From the NCBI GenBank assembly GCA_013399115.1, contig VXAA01002199.1, forward strand, positions 62,001 through 126,000: a stretch of DNA of 64,000 bases, given 5' to 3'. The notes under the pieces were generated by a model, which had not been told where the DNA came from, did not search any database, and saw only the letters and a program-made list of their open reading frames with translations. Position 1 is the first letter of the stretch. Each line of letters opens with the position of its first letter. Source of the stretch: Anseranas semipalmata. Lineage: Eukaryota > Chordata > Aves > Anseriformes > Anseranatidae. This document shows positions 37,358-45,955 of the stretch, one piece after another. The position numbers were made by a program, and so were the translations under genes.

Positions 37358-39884
37358 GGAGGAGGTTGAGCTCAATCCTTCCTCTGTTTTTCCCTGAACG
37401 TGGCCTTTTCTTTATCTATCACAGCAAATAACAAATAATCATTGCTTCTAAGGTGACATTTAAAACTTAAGGAGTAGAGAGAGTATTTAGAAATCCCTTA
37501 TGGTGCATGAGAAGCCCAAAGCAGTCTCCTACATGAAGTGGGACATTAGATACCGGGATTCTTACACATAGTTGTCCTTCTGACACTGTGAAGTAGTTGA
37601 AATGGTACATGCCAGATCAGCTGAGATGTATTTCACGTTTAGGATTTAGATACCAATTTTTAAACGTCCTTTTACATTTCCCTGACTCCCTATAAGACAC
37701 TTCTTTACCCTTTTGGCTGCCAATGGAATGAAATAATCTGCCAAAGTGACAGTATTGTCTTCAGAGCATCTATAGTATGTGTGTCCACTCTGCTCTCCTA
37801 GCACAGTTCGCTGTTTGTGAAGAAGGTATTGTGCTTGCATGCTGCTTCATTGACATGGTACCCTGAAGATCTCTCTAAGGAGTATGCAGCTTAAGCCATA
37901 ACAGCTTGGTAAAAATGTGGTATCTGCATGTCATCGGGACATTGTGGTTCCACATCTGTGTTTGAGTGGGTCTGGAAGCGTGGAAGAGGGTGAGAAAAGT
38001 CTCTGGAGTTTGACAAGGAGGGACAAGCCTGGTCAAACTGAGAGGTGAGCAGCAAAACAAGCACCTTGCTTTTTGAGAAAAGCTTGGGTGTTTGTAACCC
38101 AGCCACAGAGGACAGTTTATGAAAAAGTGTTTTCATGTAAACCCAGCCACATCTGGACGATCAGTACGGGATGAACCTACGGCTGGTTACTTTGAAATAA
38201 GTGATACCAGGCTCTAGCGTTGCCATCTGCGGATTATGCTCCAAACACGCTGGTGTCGAAATGTGTGATTAGATCTGTGTGAGCTCTTGTAAATCCAGGA
38301 GACAACCGTTGCATCTTGAGGGTGAGACAAATGAACCACTGCTGAGATGCAAGATGAGCACAGGTTTTCTGAAGCCCGTTTGGTGTGTACTTGTGATTCA
38401 AATGGCACAGATCTGCTTACGCTGAAATATGAACATAATTTAATCAATATTGGGGAGGGCTTTGAAGAACTGCCTATTGACACATCTCCAATATACTAAC
38501 TCCAGTTGCAACTCTCTCTTATTTGTGATTACGCAAAGAATGCCTTGCAACCACGTTGTTCTGCCCTGTTGGGCTAATCTAAGTTGAACCATCTTGTTCA
38601 TATAATGTGCTTCAGTGCTCTTTTATGAACTCCTGTGTTCTGAGGCAAAGTTGCTGGAAGCCAGCCTTCTGTTTCCTTGTCTGCTTGGGACAGGGGTGGC
38701 GGGGATTGGGGCTGGTTTGTTTTGTTTTCCAGAAATGATCAGTCCTGCTTAGCAAATATGGAATTCTGGATGAGAAAACAAAGCCTGACTTCGAATAGAG
38801 GGTTGGTTATTGAGGTGAAATAGTATCCCAGGCTGGGCAATGTAAAGAGAAACCCACCTGTTTGTATGAGATGCCATTAAAGTGCGGGAAGGTGGGGGGA
38901 TAATAGTAGCCACTTTTGCAGGGTGATTACACATAACAAAAGAAGGAACAGTGTCCCTGCCCCAAAGGTGCATTATGGAGCCTGGTGTCCCCCTGAAACT
39001 CAACCCCCATGTTTCTTCCCTGACAATGGGACCTGAAATAACCTCTTGGTTTTGGTTTTTTGTGTGTTTTCAAGTATGTTCTTGCTTAAGGTTTAATTGG
39101 CTCCAGTCAGTAGGAAAGGGCTCCAAGGCTGATTATTTATGGCTTACTGTCAAAAGTGGCTATAAAAAGGGCAGTATTATCTTGGAGATGCTGGGAAGGA
39201 AAATGCGGTGGGGGGAGGGCGGGGGAGTGTGTGTGTGCACGAATGTGTTTTCTTGTACTAGATGAAATCAGAGTTTTGCTGTCTCAGCAGTGTGGTTTAA
39301 ATTGAAGATTAACCCTTTGACCTTCACGGTGTCAAATCACTTACAGATGGATCACCAGTTATATTTTTTTCTTTTTTTTACTTTTGGGGTGAAGGGGGGC
39401 TTTTAAAAAAAAAAAAGAAAAAAAAAAGGTTGTTTGTTCATGCAGCTGGGGCTTTTGAAAGGCTCAGAAGCCAATCTGATTAAAAACAGCACTTGGCTAA
39501 ACTCTGCAAAATCCTACAAGCAAAAAAAAAAATTTAATCCTCTTGTGCACAATGCATAAAGGGTCTGCTCTTTTCTTTTTGTAATGTTAGAGCTACAATT
39601 ATTTCTGGAGAACTTATCATTTCCCTCTCTCCCCTCATCCCTTGCTGCACCCCCTTGTTATGCTGATGGGATTAAAGTGTCTGCTCTTGAAAAGTGTAAC
39701 TGAGTTGTTATTGGAAAAGAGAAGTGGTATGTTGCAATTTTAGAAATATAAATAACTTTGTTTCAACTGTTCTCCCCTACAGCATCAGCAGAACAGAAAT
39801 CAAGTGTGGTGGCAGCTTTTTCTCTTTCTACACAACTTGGCCTTAAATGTGGAGGCGAACAGGAACCACACTGGGCAGAGGTGA
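24980..39884 (+). CDS. BMF: BMF, Bcl-2 modifying factor (BH3-only apoptosis activator), join of three coding exons
   Basis: Coding exons 24980-25295, 26276-26439 and 39783-39884 join in frame to a 193-residue protein, slightly longer than the mammalian protein. Seen in the translation: an acidic N-terminus; a light-chain motif DKATQT at residues 75-80; a highly conserved LPCGVTEEP block at 92-100; a BH3 helix at about 141-157 with the invariant Leu146 and Asp151; and a hydrophobic C-terminal stretch at about 168-181 containing a Trp-Trp pair. Known for the family: BMF is held on myosin V motors through DYNLL2 and, when released by stress or loss of anchorage, binds pro-survival BCL2 proteins at mitochondria through BH3. 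All splice junctions are GT-AG with good pyrimidine tracts. The ATG has a strong context (G at -3, G at +4). The gene lies in a CpG-island promoter setting with a long intron 3 and a long 3' UTR. Identification is by recognised motifs and exon structure, and I regard it as secure. Confidence 0.97.
25296..26275 (+). other. BMF: BMF intron 2
   Basis: A 980-base GT-AG intron between the first two coding exons. It contains an AT-rich stretch with a 160-codon open frame (25391-25873) that has no recognisable domains. A short tandem of AAAAGATACAG, three copies with spacers, lies near 25857-25900. Confidence 0.93.
26276..26439 (+). CDS. BMF: BMF second coding exon carrying the BH3 domain (residues 106-160)
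   Basis: The acceptor is a T-rich stretch ending in TTTTGTAG at 26275. The exon starts GGAATGCTGG, completing Gly106 and continuing Asn-Ala-Gly-Tyr. It encodes a Gln/Glu-rich linker (about 125-136) and then the BH3 helix, with core LQCIADQF at 146-153. Leu146 and Asp151 are the residues that contact the groove of BCL2-family proteins. The donor is AGG|GTAGGG at 26440. The 164-base length restores the frame so that 480 coding bases (160 codons) precede the last exon, which begins in phase 0. Confidence 0.96.
30248..30372 (+). mobile_element. MIR-type SINE, sense, in BMF intron 3
   Basis: Consecutive MIR blocks: TTCTGGGCTCCAGTCC, then GCAGAGCCACTGACTTGCTG, then TATGACCTCAGACAAGTCTC, then TTGACCTCCTTGTGCTTCAG and CCATCTGGAAAG. 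Good overall order over about 125 bases. Confidence 0.75.
31820..32440 (+). mobile_element. 3' end of an ancient CR1/L3-type LINE, in BMF intron 3
   Basis: A decayed but ordered match to the 3' region of CR1/L3 elements: TATATAAATCCATG, CATACAGTTCTGGT, AAAAGGTTCAGAGAAAGGCA, AGAAGGATGATGAAAC, CATATGAGAAAAG, then TGGCTCTGGAACTCCTTGTC, GGAACTGGGACAAGTTTATG and TTGCAGGCTGGGCTGTATGA. No open reverse-transcriptase frame remains. It is typical of old, 5'-truncated copies. Confidence 0.75.
33018..33131 (-). mobile_element. MIR-type SINE, antisense, in BMF intron 3
   Basis: Reverse-oriented MIR order: AACTTGTCTGAGATCATGCA, then ACTGGAACCCAGTAGTTCTG, then CCTCCAGTCCTCTGCTTAG. It sits about 350 bases upstream of the intronic CpG island. 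Confidence 0.65.
33480..34440. promoter_or_regulatory. Intragenic CpG island in BMF intron 3
   Basis: An abrupt rise in GC and CpG in an otherwise AT-rich intron. Several frames are open for more than 100 codons on both strands because of composition. Motifs seen: an AP-1 site TGAGTCA at 33685-33691, a CTCF-like core CACTAGGGGGTG at 33844-33855, and an RFX X-box-like GTTGCCATGGCGCC at 34220-34233. It may be an alternative promoter, an enhancer or an insulator. No protein family is recognisable in its frames. Confidence 0.6.
33844..33855 (+). promoter_or_regulatory. CTCF-like core motif in the intron 3 CpG island
   Basis: CACTAGGGGGTG matches the CTCF core (CACTAGGGGGCG type) at all but one position. 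It lies inside a CpG island. Motif evidence only. Confidence 0.4.
37124..37195. repeat. Local direct repeat with an embedded hairpin
   Basis: AGAATTAGTGCTTGTG occurs exactly at 37124-37139 and again at 37180-37195 (period 56). The first copy is followed by a 3-base loop and CACAAGC, giving a perfect 7-base stem GCTTGTG/CACAAGC at 37133-37149. This suggests a small tandem duplication. Confidence 0.7.
37321..37357 (+). repeat. (AAT)12 microsatellite in BMF intron 3
   Basis: Twelve uninterrupted AAT units followed by AGGAGG. Uninterrupted length suggests it may be polymorphic. Confidence 0.95.
39783..39884 (+). CDS. BMF: BMF terminal coding exon (residues 161-193 and stop)
   Basis: The acceptor is CTGTTCTCCCCTACAG ending at 39782. 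The frame opens His-Gln-Gln-Asn-Arg-Asn-Gln-Val-Trp-Trp, runs through a hydrophobic stretch rich in Leu and Phe (about 171-181), and ends at TGA 39882-39884. A different frame is open longer across the same bases, but only this one continues phase 0 from 26439 and gives the characteristic BMF C-terminus. It is separated from the BH3 exon by a 13.3 kb intron. Confidence 0.95.
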   Translation, partial: HQQNRNQVWWQLFLFLHNLALNVEANRNHTGQR

Positions 39885-41677
39885 GCTTCACCCACCTGTT
39901 TCAGGCCACATCCAGTCTGCAGGGAGCACTGAACAAACACTGGTTCGGGGGAGAGACATGCACACCGCCGGCCGGATGTGAGGACTCTGAAATTCTTATT
40001 CTCGTCTTCAAGTTTGGGGTTTTATGGACTCTTCTTTGCTGCTCCCTGTCCTGCGAGGCAGGGAGCTCTTGTCCAACACTGTCGAAGGAAAGCCAGAATG
40101 TGGGTGTGTTTGGTAAAGCTTGCTGCTGGTTCCCTGCACCGGTAACCTCTGTGCAGGATAGGCAGGTATAGGCTAACAGCTTCCTCTGCCCTGTTTGTTA
40201 GTCAATGATGGAGTGCAGGAGTGTCATTTTGGCTGCTAGTTAAAAATGATGTCGGGATTGATGACTGTAAACATACTGTGGGTATCTTCGCGACCAGAGA
40301 TGCTTGATTCCTCCATGAAGAAAGTTCTTTTTAGCAATGAAAATGTTCAAGTAGCTTATATCCAGCAGGTTACTTGTTTTCTGAGTGGGTTTATTTCTTT
40401 GCATCTTATGTGAGAGAAAATCACAAAGAAATATAATCTCTTAAATCTTTCCATTGGGCACCAGTTGCAGCTCTCTCACTTGAAGTCGTTCTTTGTCATT
40501 GCCACCAGTAGACCAAACTGTTTCAATAGAACATTCTTAAAAACCTTTCTGGAGTTACTGGTGGCTATTAGTTTCTGCCACTGTTTGCTTCCAGTTGAGT
40601 GTTCACAATGCCCATAAGCCAGCATGAAGCTGAAAACCATGGAATATGACACAAGCATCATTCTTCTACTTTATTAGTTTTATGATGGGTGTTTGTTTAG
40701 TTTTTTCTTTCCTCTCACCATAATGTGGTTGGTCAGGAGGGCTTAGATCCCAGGCATCTGATAGAATTGCTTCAGGATTTGACAGGAAGGGAAGTTAATT
40801 AGCAGTTAGTTTGACATGTACACTGTACAAGCAGTCTGTCCATTACTCCACTAAGTAATGTTTGGAGGCTGCTGTAAGCATATACTGACTAGCAGCAATA
40901 ATACTACTTCAAGGGAGATCTTCTAGCAGTTCTTTGTTTGTATGCACTCAGAAGTTTGTCCATATGACTGACACTATTGGACCAGCACAGGGAAATTACC
41001 CTACCAAAAGGAAGTAGCCTTAAAGATCTAAGGCTACAAACCCAGTGGTAACTATGGTAAAATATTAACAGAAAAGCAATACAGACTTTATTTTTTTCAG
41101 ACCATTTCCATATTTCCACTGCAACTTGTTGTAGATCTCAAATTATAAAACTAGCTTGAGGAAGATCTGTCCAGAGAATTGTTCTTCAACCCTGTTACAA
41201 ATGTTGATTTCAGGTGTTGAGAAATTCTTCTGCTCTTGGTCCATTCTGAAAAATAAGCATTACTTTATGGGAAGAGTAGTTTACTTGCACATACGCTTTC
41301 TCCTCCACCCGTCTCTGCATATCCTTCTCTAATTCATGCTTTCTCTGGTATTTTGTATAATCTCATCATTGCACTGTAGTGTCTGGTAACAATTTGCTGA
41401 ACACAGTTAAATTTGGACTTTCTCCCTCTTTCCCAGCTCTGTTTTCTTGATTTGCATCCTGCTTTACTGTGGCACAATGTGTTTTAGCTCCTTGAAAGAG
41501 GTCCCAAAGCCTTTTTCACTTTTGTATATTCACAGTCACTCTCTTTCAATATAATGAGAGTTTATGTGAGAAAAACTTTTTTTTCTCCTCTTTGTTCTTT
41601 TTCTAGCTAGGGCTAGAGTAATATGTTTGTCCAGGATGATTAATAATTCATACAAATGAATCTCAAGTAATATTTTA

Positions 41678-41718
41678 GGGGGTATGGGGGTGCGGGTGGG
41701 TTCTTGGGGGGAGAGGGG
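41678..41718 (+). promoter_or_regulatory. BMF: G-quadruplex motif in the BMF 3' UTR
   Basis: Six runs of three or more G within 41 bases (run lengths 5, 5, 3, 3, 6 and 4) are separated by loops of 3, 3, 1, 5 and 3 bases. This meets the standard quadruplex rule with runs to spare. The G-rich strand is the sense strand, so the RNA could fold as well as the DNA. Confidence 0.7.
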
Positions 41719-42433
41719 TTGTTTTTGTTTTTGTATTGTTTCTTTAAGCATGTGCACTACAGAGTTACCCAGAGGGATACAAGTGATACCTTTTGCCGAC
41801 TATGCTGCGGCAGTATGGGAAGCCACTCTCTACCCATGTTTGCAGAGATGAAGCTTTCCATACCTTGCTTTGCACAGTCTGCCTGGAGTAAATGCTGGTC
41901 ATTGGAGAATGAGGATTTTAATGGGGGGGGAAGCCTGAGGGGTAGAATTGGGGCCCCCTGAGAAACTGCATGCTAAGGAGAGGACTCTTAAAATGGAAGG
42001 TCTTGAAGAGGCTGGGGTGGAAGTGCTGAGGCTCAGGAAGCAACGCAGCGGTGCTGCCTGCCAGCATACTCTAGGACATGATGCTTGCATTTTCCCACTG
42101 GATGCCAGGGCTTCTTTATCAGGCACAGTCACAGACCAGTAGATCAAAGCTTCATCATAACAGCCTCGCAAACTATGAAAGACTCAGCAAGTGCATTTGA
42201 CAGCTAAAAACCATCGTGAGCTTTCCCCTTCCCCTCTGCCTTGACTTAACTGCCAAACAGGCCAATAATGCCGGTGTCTGCTCTGGACATGTAAGCTGGA
42301 AAGATAGATCTGGTATTGGCACTTTCAGGTGTTGCAACCCTACCAGTTTATCTAGGATAAGACTCTTCTCGACGTGGAGAAATACCTGAAATTGTTCCAC
42401 AGTCAGGCTGACTGCCTGAATAGAATCATTTGG

Positions 42434-42441
42434 CTCAGGGA
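42434..42441 (+). promoter_or_regulatory. BMF: 8-mer seed match for miR-125 (lin-4 family) in BMF 3' UTR
   Basis: CTCAGGGA is the complete 8-mer target for the miR-125/lin-4 seed. BMF has been reported as a miR-125b target in mammals. One 8-mer in about 6 kb has a fair chance of occurring at random, so this is weaker than the miR-221/222 site. Confidence 0.4.
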
Positions 42442-44688
42442 AAGACACATCTTTGCCAGTCCATATTTCCCAGTGTAACAACAAACTTATCAAAGCCGGT
42501 CATGCCAGGGTTTCAAGTTAAAATCTCCTTGAACAACAATACTTCATTGGAGACATAGAGCTAATCCTAGACAAAGGCTGACTTCCTGCAATATGCACGG
42601 TGGTTACTGTTGCCAGAGATTTGCGACCACTGATAATATATTTTAATTATATTCCATATCTGCATGTCTTGGAGAAAGGAAATATGCTCTGTCAACCCAA
42701 AAGTCTTATTTTGCTTCATGTAGGTTTTGATAGGCAGGCTGGTTATTCACTTCAGGAAAAGGAGCTGCTTCATGCTTACAGTCTCACCTACTTGAGGAAA
42801 TAGTGGGTACTTGTTATTTCTTTTTTCCTTTTGGCCTGGTCAGATGATTCTGTCTTCTCTAGCGGGTGGGAAGATTTCACATGTTTATCAACAAATACAC
42901 AGATGCTCATCACCCATGTGATCACCCTTTTGTTTGTCACCCATTCCATGTTAGTAAGGACCATTCAGCATGCACTGAGGAGATCTTCCCCTCAGAGAAC
43001 CTCTTATAGTGTGACCACGGACATAGGCCCATTGTTTGGGCAAACACTTCCAAGGAATGTGGACTAAGTCCTGTTGGTAAAGGAGTATACTCAAATGTTT
43101 TGATACTAGCTTGTCTTGGCAAAAGGACTGGGATACTGTTTCTCTCTGTGTTGTAAAACTACAGTCTAACAATTTAGAGAGAACAGTTGGATCTTCCTTC
43201 TAAAACGAATTCCTAATTTTAACAAGCAGTTCTTAAGAAAAAGCTTGAGCTGCTGCTGATGGTACCAGCGGTGTTGAAGTATCTTGCTTCCCTTTCCCAG
43301 ATCTCCAAAACAGCTTCAGACCTCAACTCTCTCTCCTTGAGAGATGGAGGTCTTGGTATCCCTTCCCAGCTTCCCACCCTTTCGAGTATCTTGTAACCCT
43401 GGCCATCCCTGGATCCAGTAGGCCTGGTGCTAGTAGGGAATAGTTAATTTTACTTTTGTTTCCTGCAATTCTTGAAAGCTGAGCCAGTAATCACGGAGTG
43501 ATTGCCCAGGGATAGCTGCAAGCTGCCATAAATAGGATACAACAAAGGCAGAGGAGGGAATGAATTTGCATAGAAAGGGTTGCCATTGGATTTGTATGTT
43601 GGGCTGCAGACTTCTCTCAAGGTGCTGATAATCTCTGGTAGCACTGAATTCCTGCATAACTGATCACATATCTCAGTTTAAATAGCTGGTTGGTATTAGA
43701 TGTTTGTTGGCTAACTCTCCTTAGAAGAGTCCTGAAAGAAACTTCCCTATCAGCCTTTGCTTTGGAAATGTGTATCAACAAGGGACTAGAGGAGAGGAAC
43801 CCAGTCCTTGATATAGAAAGGTGATTGCAAACACTTCTGTCTTTCTACTGGCTGTTTGCTTTGTCCCCTCAAACCTGACTGAAGTTATACGACATGTGTG
43901 CATATGAGGTTACTACAGTCCTCGAGTTGCTCCATAGCAATCACTGGAGCTATACCCAAGGTTGAACTTCATTCAGTACGGGGCTTGGCGCTCTTCTGGG
44001 AAACTGCAGATTCTGCCCATTAGTAGATCTGGGAGTTTCTTTTTTAAGAAAAAGGAAAATTACTTGAGGCAGTTGTTGCCTTGTGACCCTCTCAACTCTG
44101 TAAAATTAATTCCATCCTTCTGCTACTGGTCCTGACCAGTATCTCTGCTGAAGCTGTAGGAATGGTGAGACTGTGACATGCTGGATGGTGTGCTATTGAG
44201 GGTATTTTTAAAGGGAAAGATACGGACAGCACGTAACATATGTGCTAGAAGCCAAACAAGAATGCAGAAATGTGGAGGTCTTGCCTTATTTTACCAGCTA
44301 TATTTACTGCAGGATTGTAAGTAAAAGGACCATGGATTGCTCATTCACATTCACGGGAGCTCTGCACATGGACCAAGCACTATAGAGTATTAGCATAATT
44401 TGACAACAAAGGTTTTTAATTATGTCACTCAAAAGAGTCTGTCTTTCAAACTGGCATTTGTGATCATTTACAAAAATGCCTACCTGTTGCCTTTGATTGT
44501 TTTAGCAAGAAGAAATACCTCAAGGAATTGATAAAAGATTATAGAACAATCTTTTACAGTTCCGATAGACTTCAGTGGTCTCTGTTTCTTTGGTTTGCAT
44601 GTGTTCACGCAGGTGTTACACAGCTCAGTTCTTCTCCACCAGGAAAAGCAGAAAAGACCAAACACATCAAATGCACTGGAATGTAATT

Positions 44689-44728
44689 GTGTGTGCGTGT
44701 GTGTGCGCGTGCGTGTGCATGTGTGTGT
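44689..44728 (+). repeat. Imperfect GT/GC microsatellite in BMF 3' UTR
   Basis: Alternating GT with GC interruptions over about 40 bases. Alternating purine-pyrimidine sequence of this type can adopt Z-DNA. It would be transcribed as GU repeats within the inferred UTR. Confidence 0.9.
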
Positions 44729-45174
44729 TCTTAAACTGAATGCAGTCTGACATCCCCTACCCCTTCTTTCTTCCATGTGCCTCAACTTCCCCCTTAGCCG
44801 CAGAAAGGAGGGTCTCTTCCTGTGAATCCCATGCTGGAAGTTGGTTTCTGGGAAGTGAAACCTAATGTCTGTGGGCTGTTTTTTAAAGCCATGTTTCAGT
44901 TCTGTCTTCAGACTCTTAGCTGCCTTTGGGGAATGGAGGGGTGGGAAGGGTAGATTCTTAAACTGTTTTTAAAATCTATTATGAAATTTTTGCATGTATA
45001 AAGTTATTCTTAAATCTAAAGGAGTCTCCCTGATTTATAGACATAGCTCCAGGAGAGCATCGTCACAGAGTCCTCAGCTCCATTTTTTATCAAACTATTA
45101 TGAAAGGAAAATTTGATGACAAAAGGGGGGAGAGACTGGTGTGATGTAAAGACAACATTGTCAGTATCTTTTTA

Positions 45175-45180
45175 AATAAA
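45175..45180 (+). terminator. BMF: Second AATAAA within the BMF 3' UTR, possible upstream poly(A) site
   Basis: A perfect AATAAA, but the following 40 bases lack a clear GT- or T-rich element. It is weaker than the signal at 45927. If used, it would remove the miR-221/222 match at 45733 while keeping the miR-125 match and the G-quadruplex motif. Confidence 0.35.
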
Positions 45181-45732
45181 ACTCAGAAGCTAGGCTTCTA
45201 ATAGGGAAATTTCAAAACAGCCCAAGGGATTTGAATGTCTGTTTCCACTGGGTACATTTGAAAATCCTGCCACTAAATTTGAGTTTGAGTGTCTAGACTG
45301 TTGTTTTTTTTTTTTTTTGGTAAAACTAATCATGTATCTCTTCTTCTGTTCTCTTCAATGGTATGTAGTGCAGTCTCCCATGTTTCTAGGTAAAATTCAT
45401 TGATGAGAATACTGTGAAATGTGGATTTGCATTTTCTCCCTTCTTCTCCTGCATGACTTTTCTACTTTTGTGGGATACATTTTTTTTTCTTTTTTAAGAC
45501 TTCAGAGTCCTTCATCTGGAAAACCAAAAGGGTAAGGTGAGCAAGAATTTGCAGTGTACTTAGTAAACTTTCCATACCCTCAGTGGAGGGTTTCCCCATG
45601 GTTTCTAATGTTCACCAGAATATTATACTGTCCTGCTGCAGAAGTAAATCTGATGCTCTCCTGTGAGATTTCTGTCTGGATTAGTCCTGAAGTGCACACA
45701 CCTTCTTTGCCATGGACTGAGACCCAGTGAGA

Positions 45733-45740
45733 ATGTAGCA
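45733..45740 (+). promoter_or_regulatory. BMF: 8-mer seed match for miR-221/222 in BMF 3' UTR
   Basis: ATGTAGCA is the full 8-mer match (positions 2-8 plus A opposite position 1) to the miR-221/222 seed. BMF is a reported target of miR-221/222 in mammals, and these microRNAs are conserved across vertebrates. The site is about 190 bases upstream of the likely poly(A) signal, a favourable location near a UTR end. Confidence 0.6.
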
Positions 45741-45926
45741 TTTTGTTTATCCCGGTTGTGTGCCTCCAGGACTCCTGCCTGTACCAATGGTGACTGGGCA
45801 GTGCTCCTTGGTTGTTTTTTTTTTTTTTTGTATCTGTGCAGTATATTTGCTTTGTGCTTTCTTTCTTTGGTGCTTTTTAATACTTTAATACTTGGATTTT
45901 TTTTTCTAATAACTGGTACAATTTTT

Positions 45927-45932
45927 AATAAA
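45927..45932 (+). terminator. BMF: Canonical poly(A) signal AATAAA, likely main 3' end of BMF
   Basis: AATAAA is followed within about 20-45 bases by a T/GT-rich run (TTTGTCTGCGTTC and more T) suited to cleavage-stimulation-factor binding. The preceding 120 bases are strongly T-rich, typical of vertebrate transcript ends. Cleavage is expected near 45945-45960. Confidence 0.7.
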
Positions 45933-45955
45933 ATTGTTAAATTCTTTGTCTGCGT

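Larger units (their letters stand above)
26440..39782 (+). other. BMF: BMF intron 3 (13.3 kb)
   Basis: A long intron between the BH3 exon and the terminal exon. Contents seen: A-runs (near 27092 and 31030), a MIR-type SINE (30248-30372), a CR1/L3 3' end (31820-32440), an antisense MIR-type SINE (33018-33131), an intragenic CpG island (33480-34440), a duplicated 16-mer with a hairpin (37124-37195), an (AAT) microsatellite (37321-37357) and a weak L2-like match (38930-38985). I recognise no further coding exon. Confidence 0.92.
39885..45955 (+). other. BMF: BMF 3' untranslated region (inferred extent)
   Basis: From the stop at 39884 to the poly(A) signal at 45927-45932 I see no conserved coding frame and no obvious transposon. 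The length of about 6 kb is on the long side, but mammalian BMF transcripts also have 3' UTRs of several kilobases. Supporting the distal end: a canonical AATAAA followed by a GT-rich stretch, and an 8-mer miR-221/222 site about 190 bases upstream of the signal, fitting known regulation of BMF. Also present: a G-quadruplex motif, a miR-125 8-mer and a GT repeat. Shorter isoforms ending elsewhere cannot be excluded. Confidence 0.7.

Noticed and set aside
39197..39230. G-rich stretch in intron 3 as a quadruplex
   Set aside because: Only three separate runs of three or more G are present, short of the four-run rule.
39758..40171. 137-codon frame covering the last BMF exon
   Set aside because: It is in a different phase from the BMF reading frame. 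The phase-0 continuation from 26439 gives the correct BMF C-terminus and stop at 39884.
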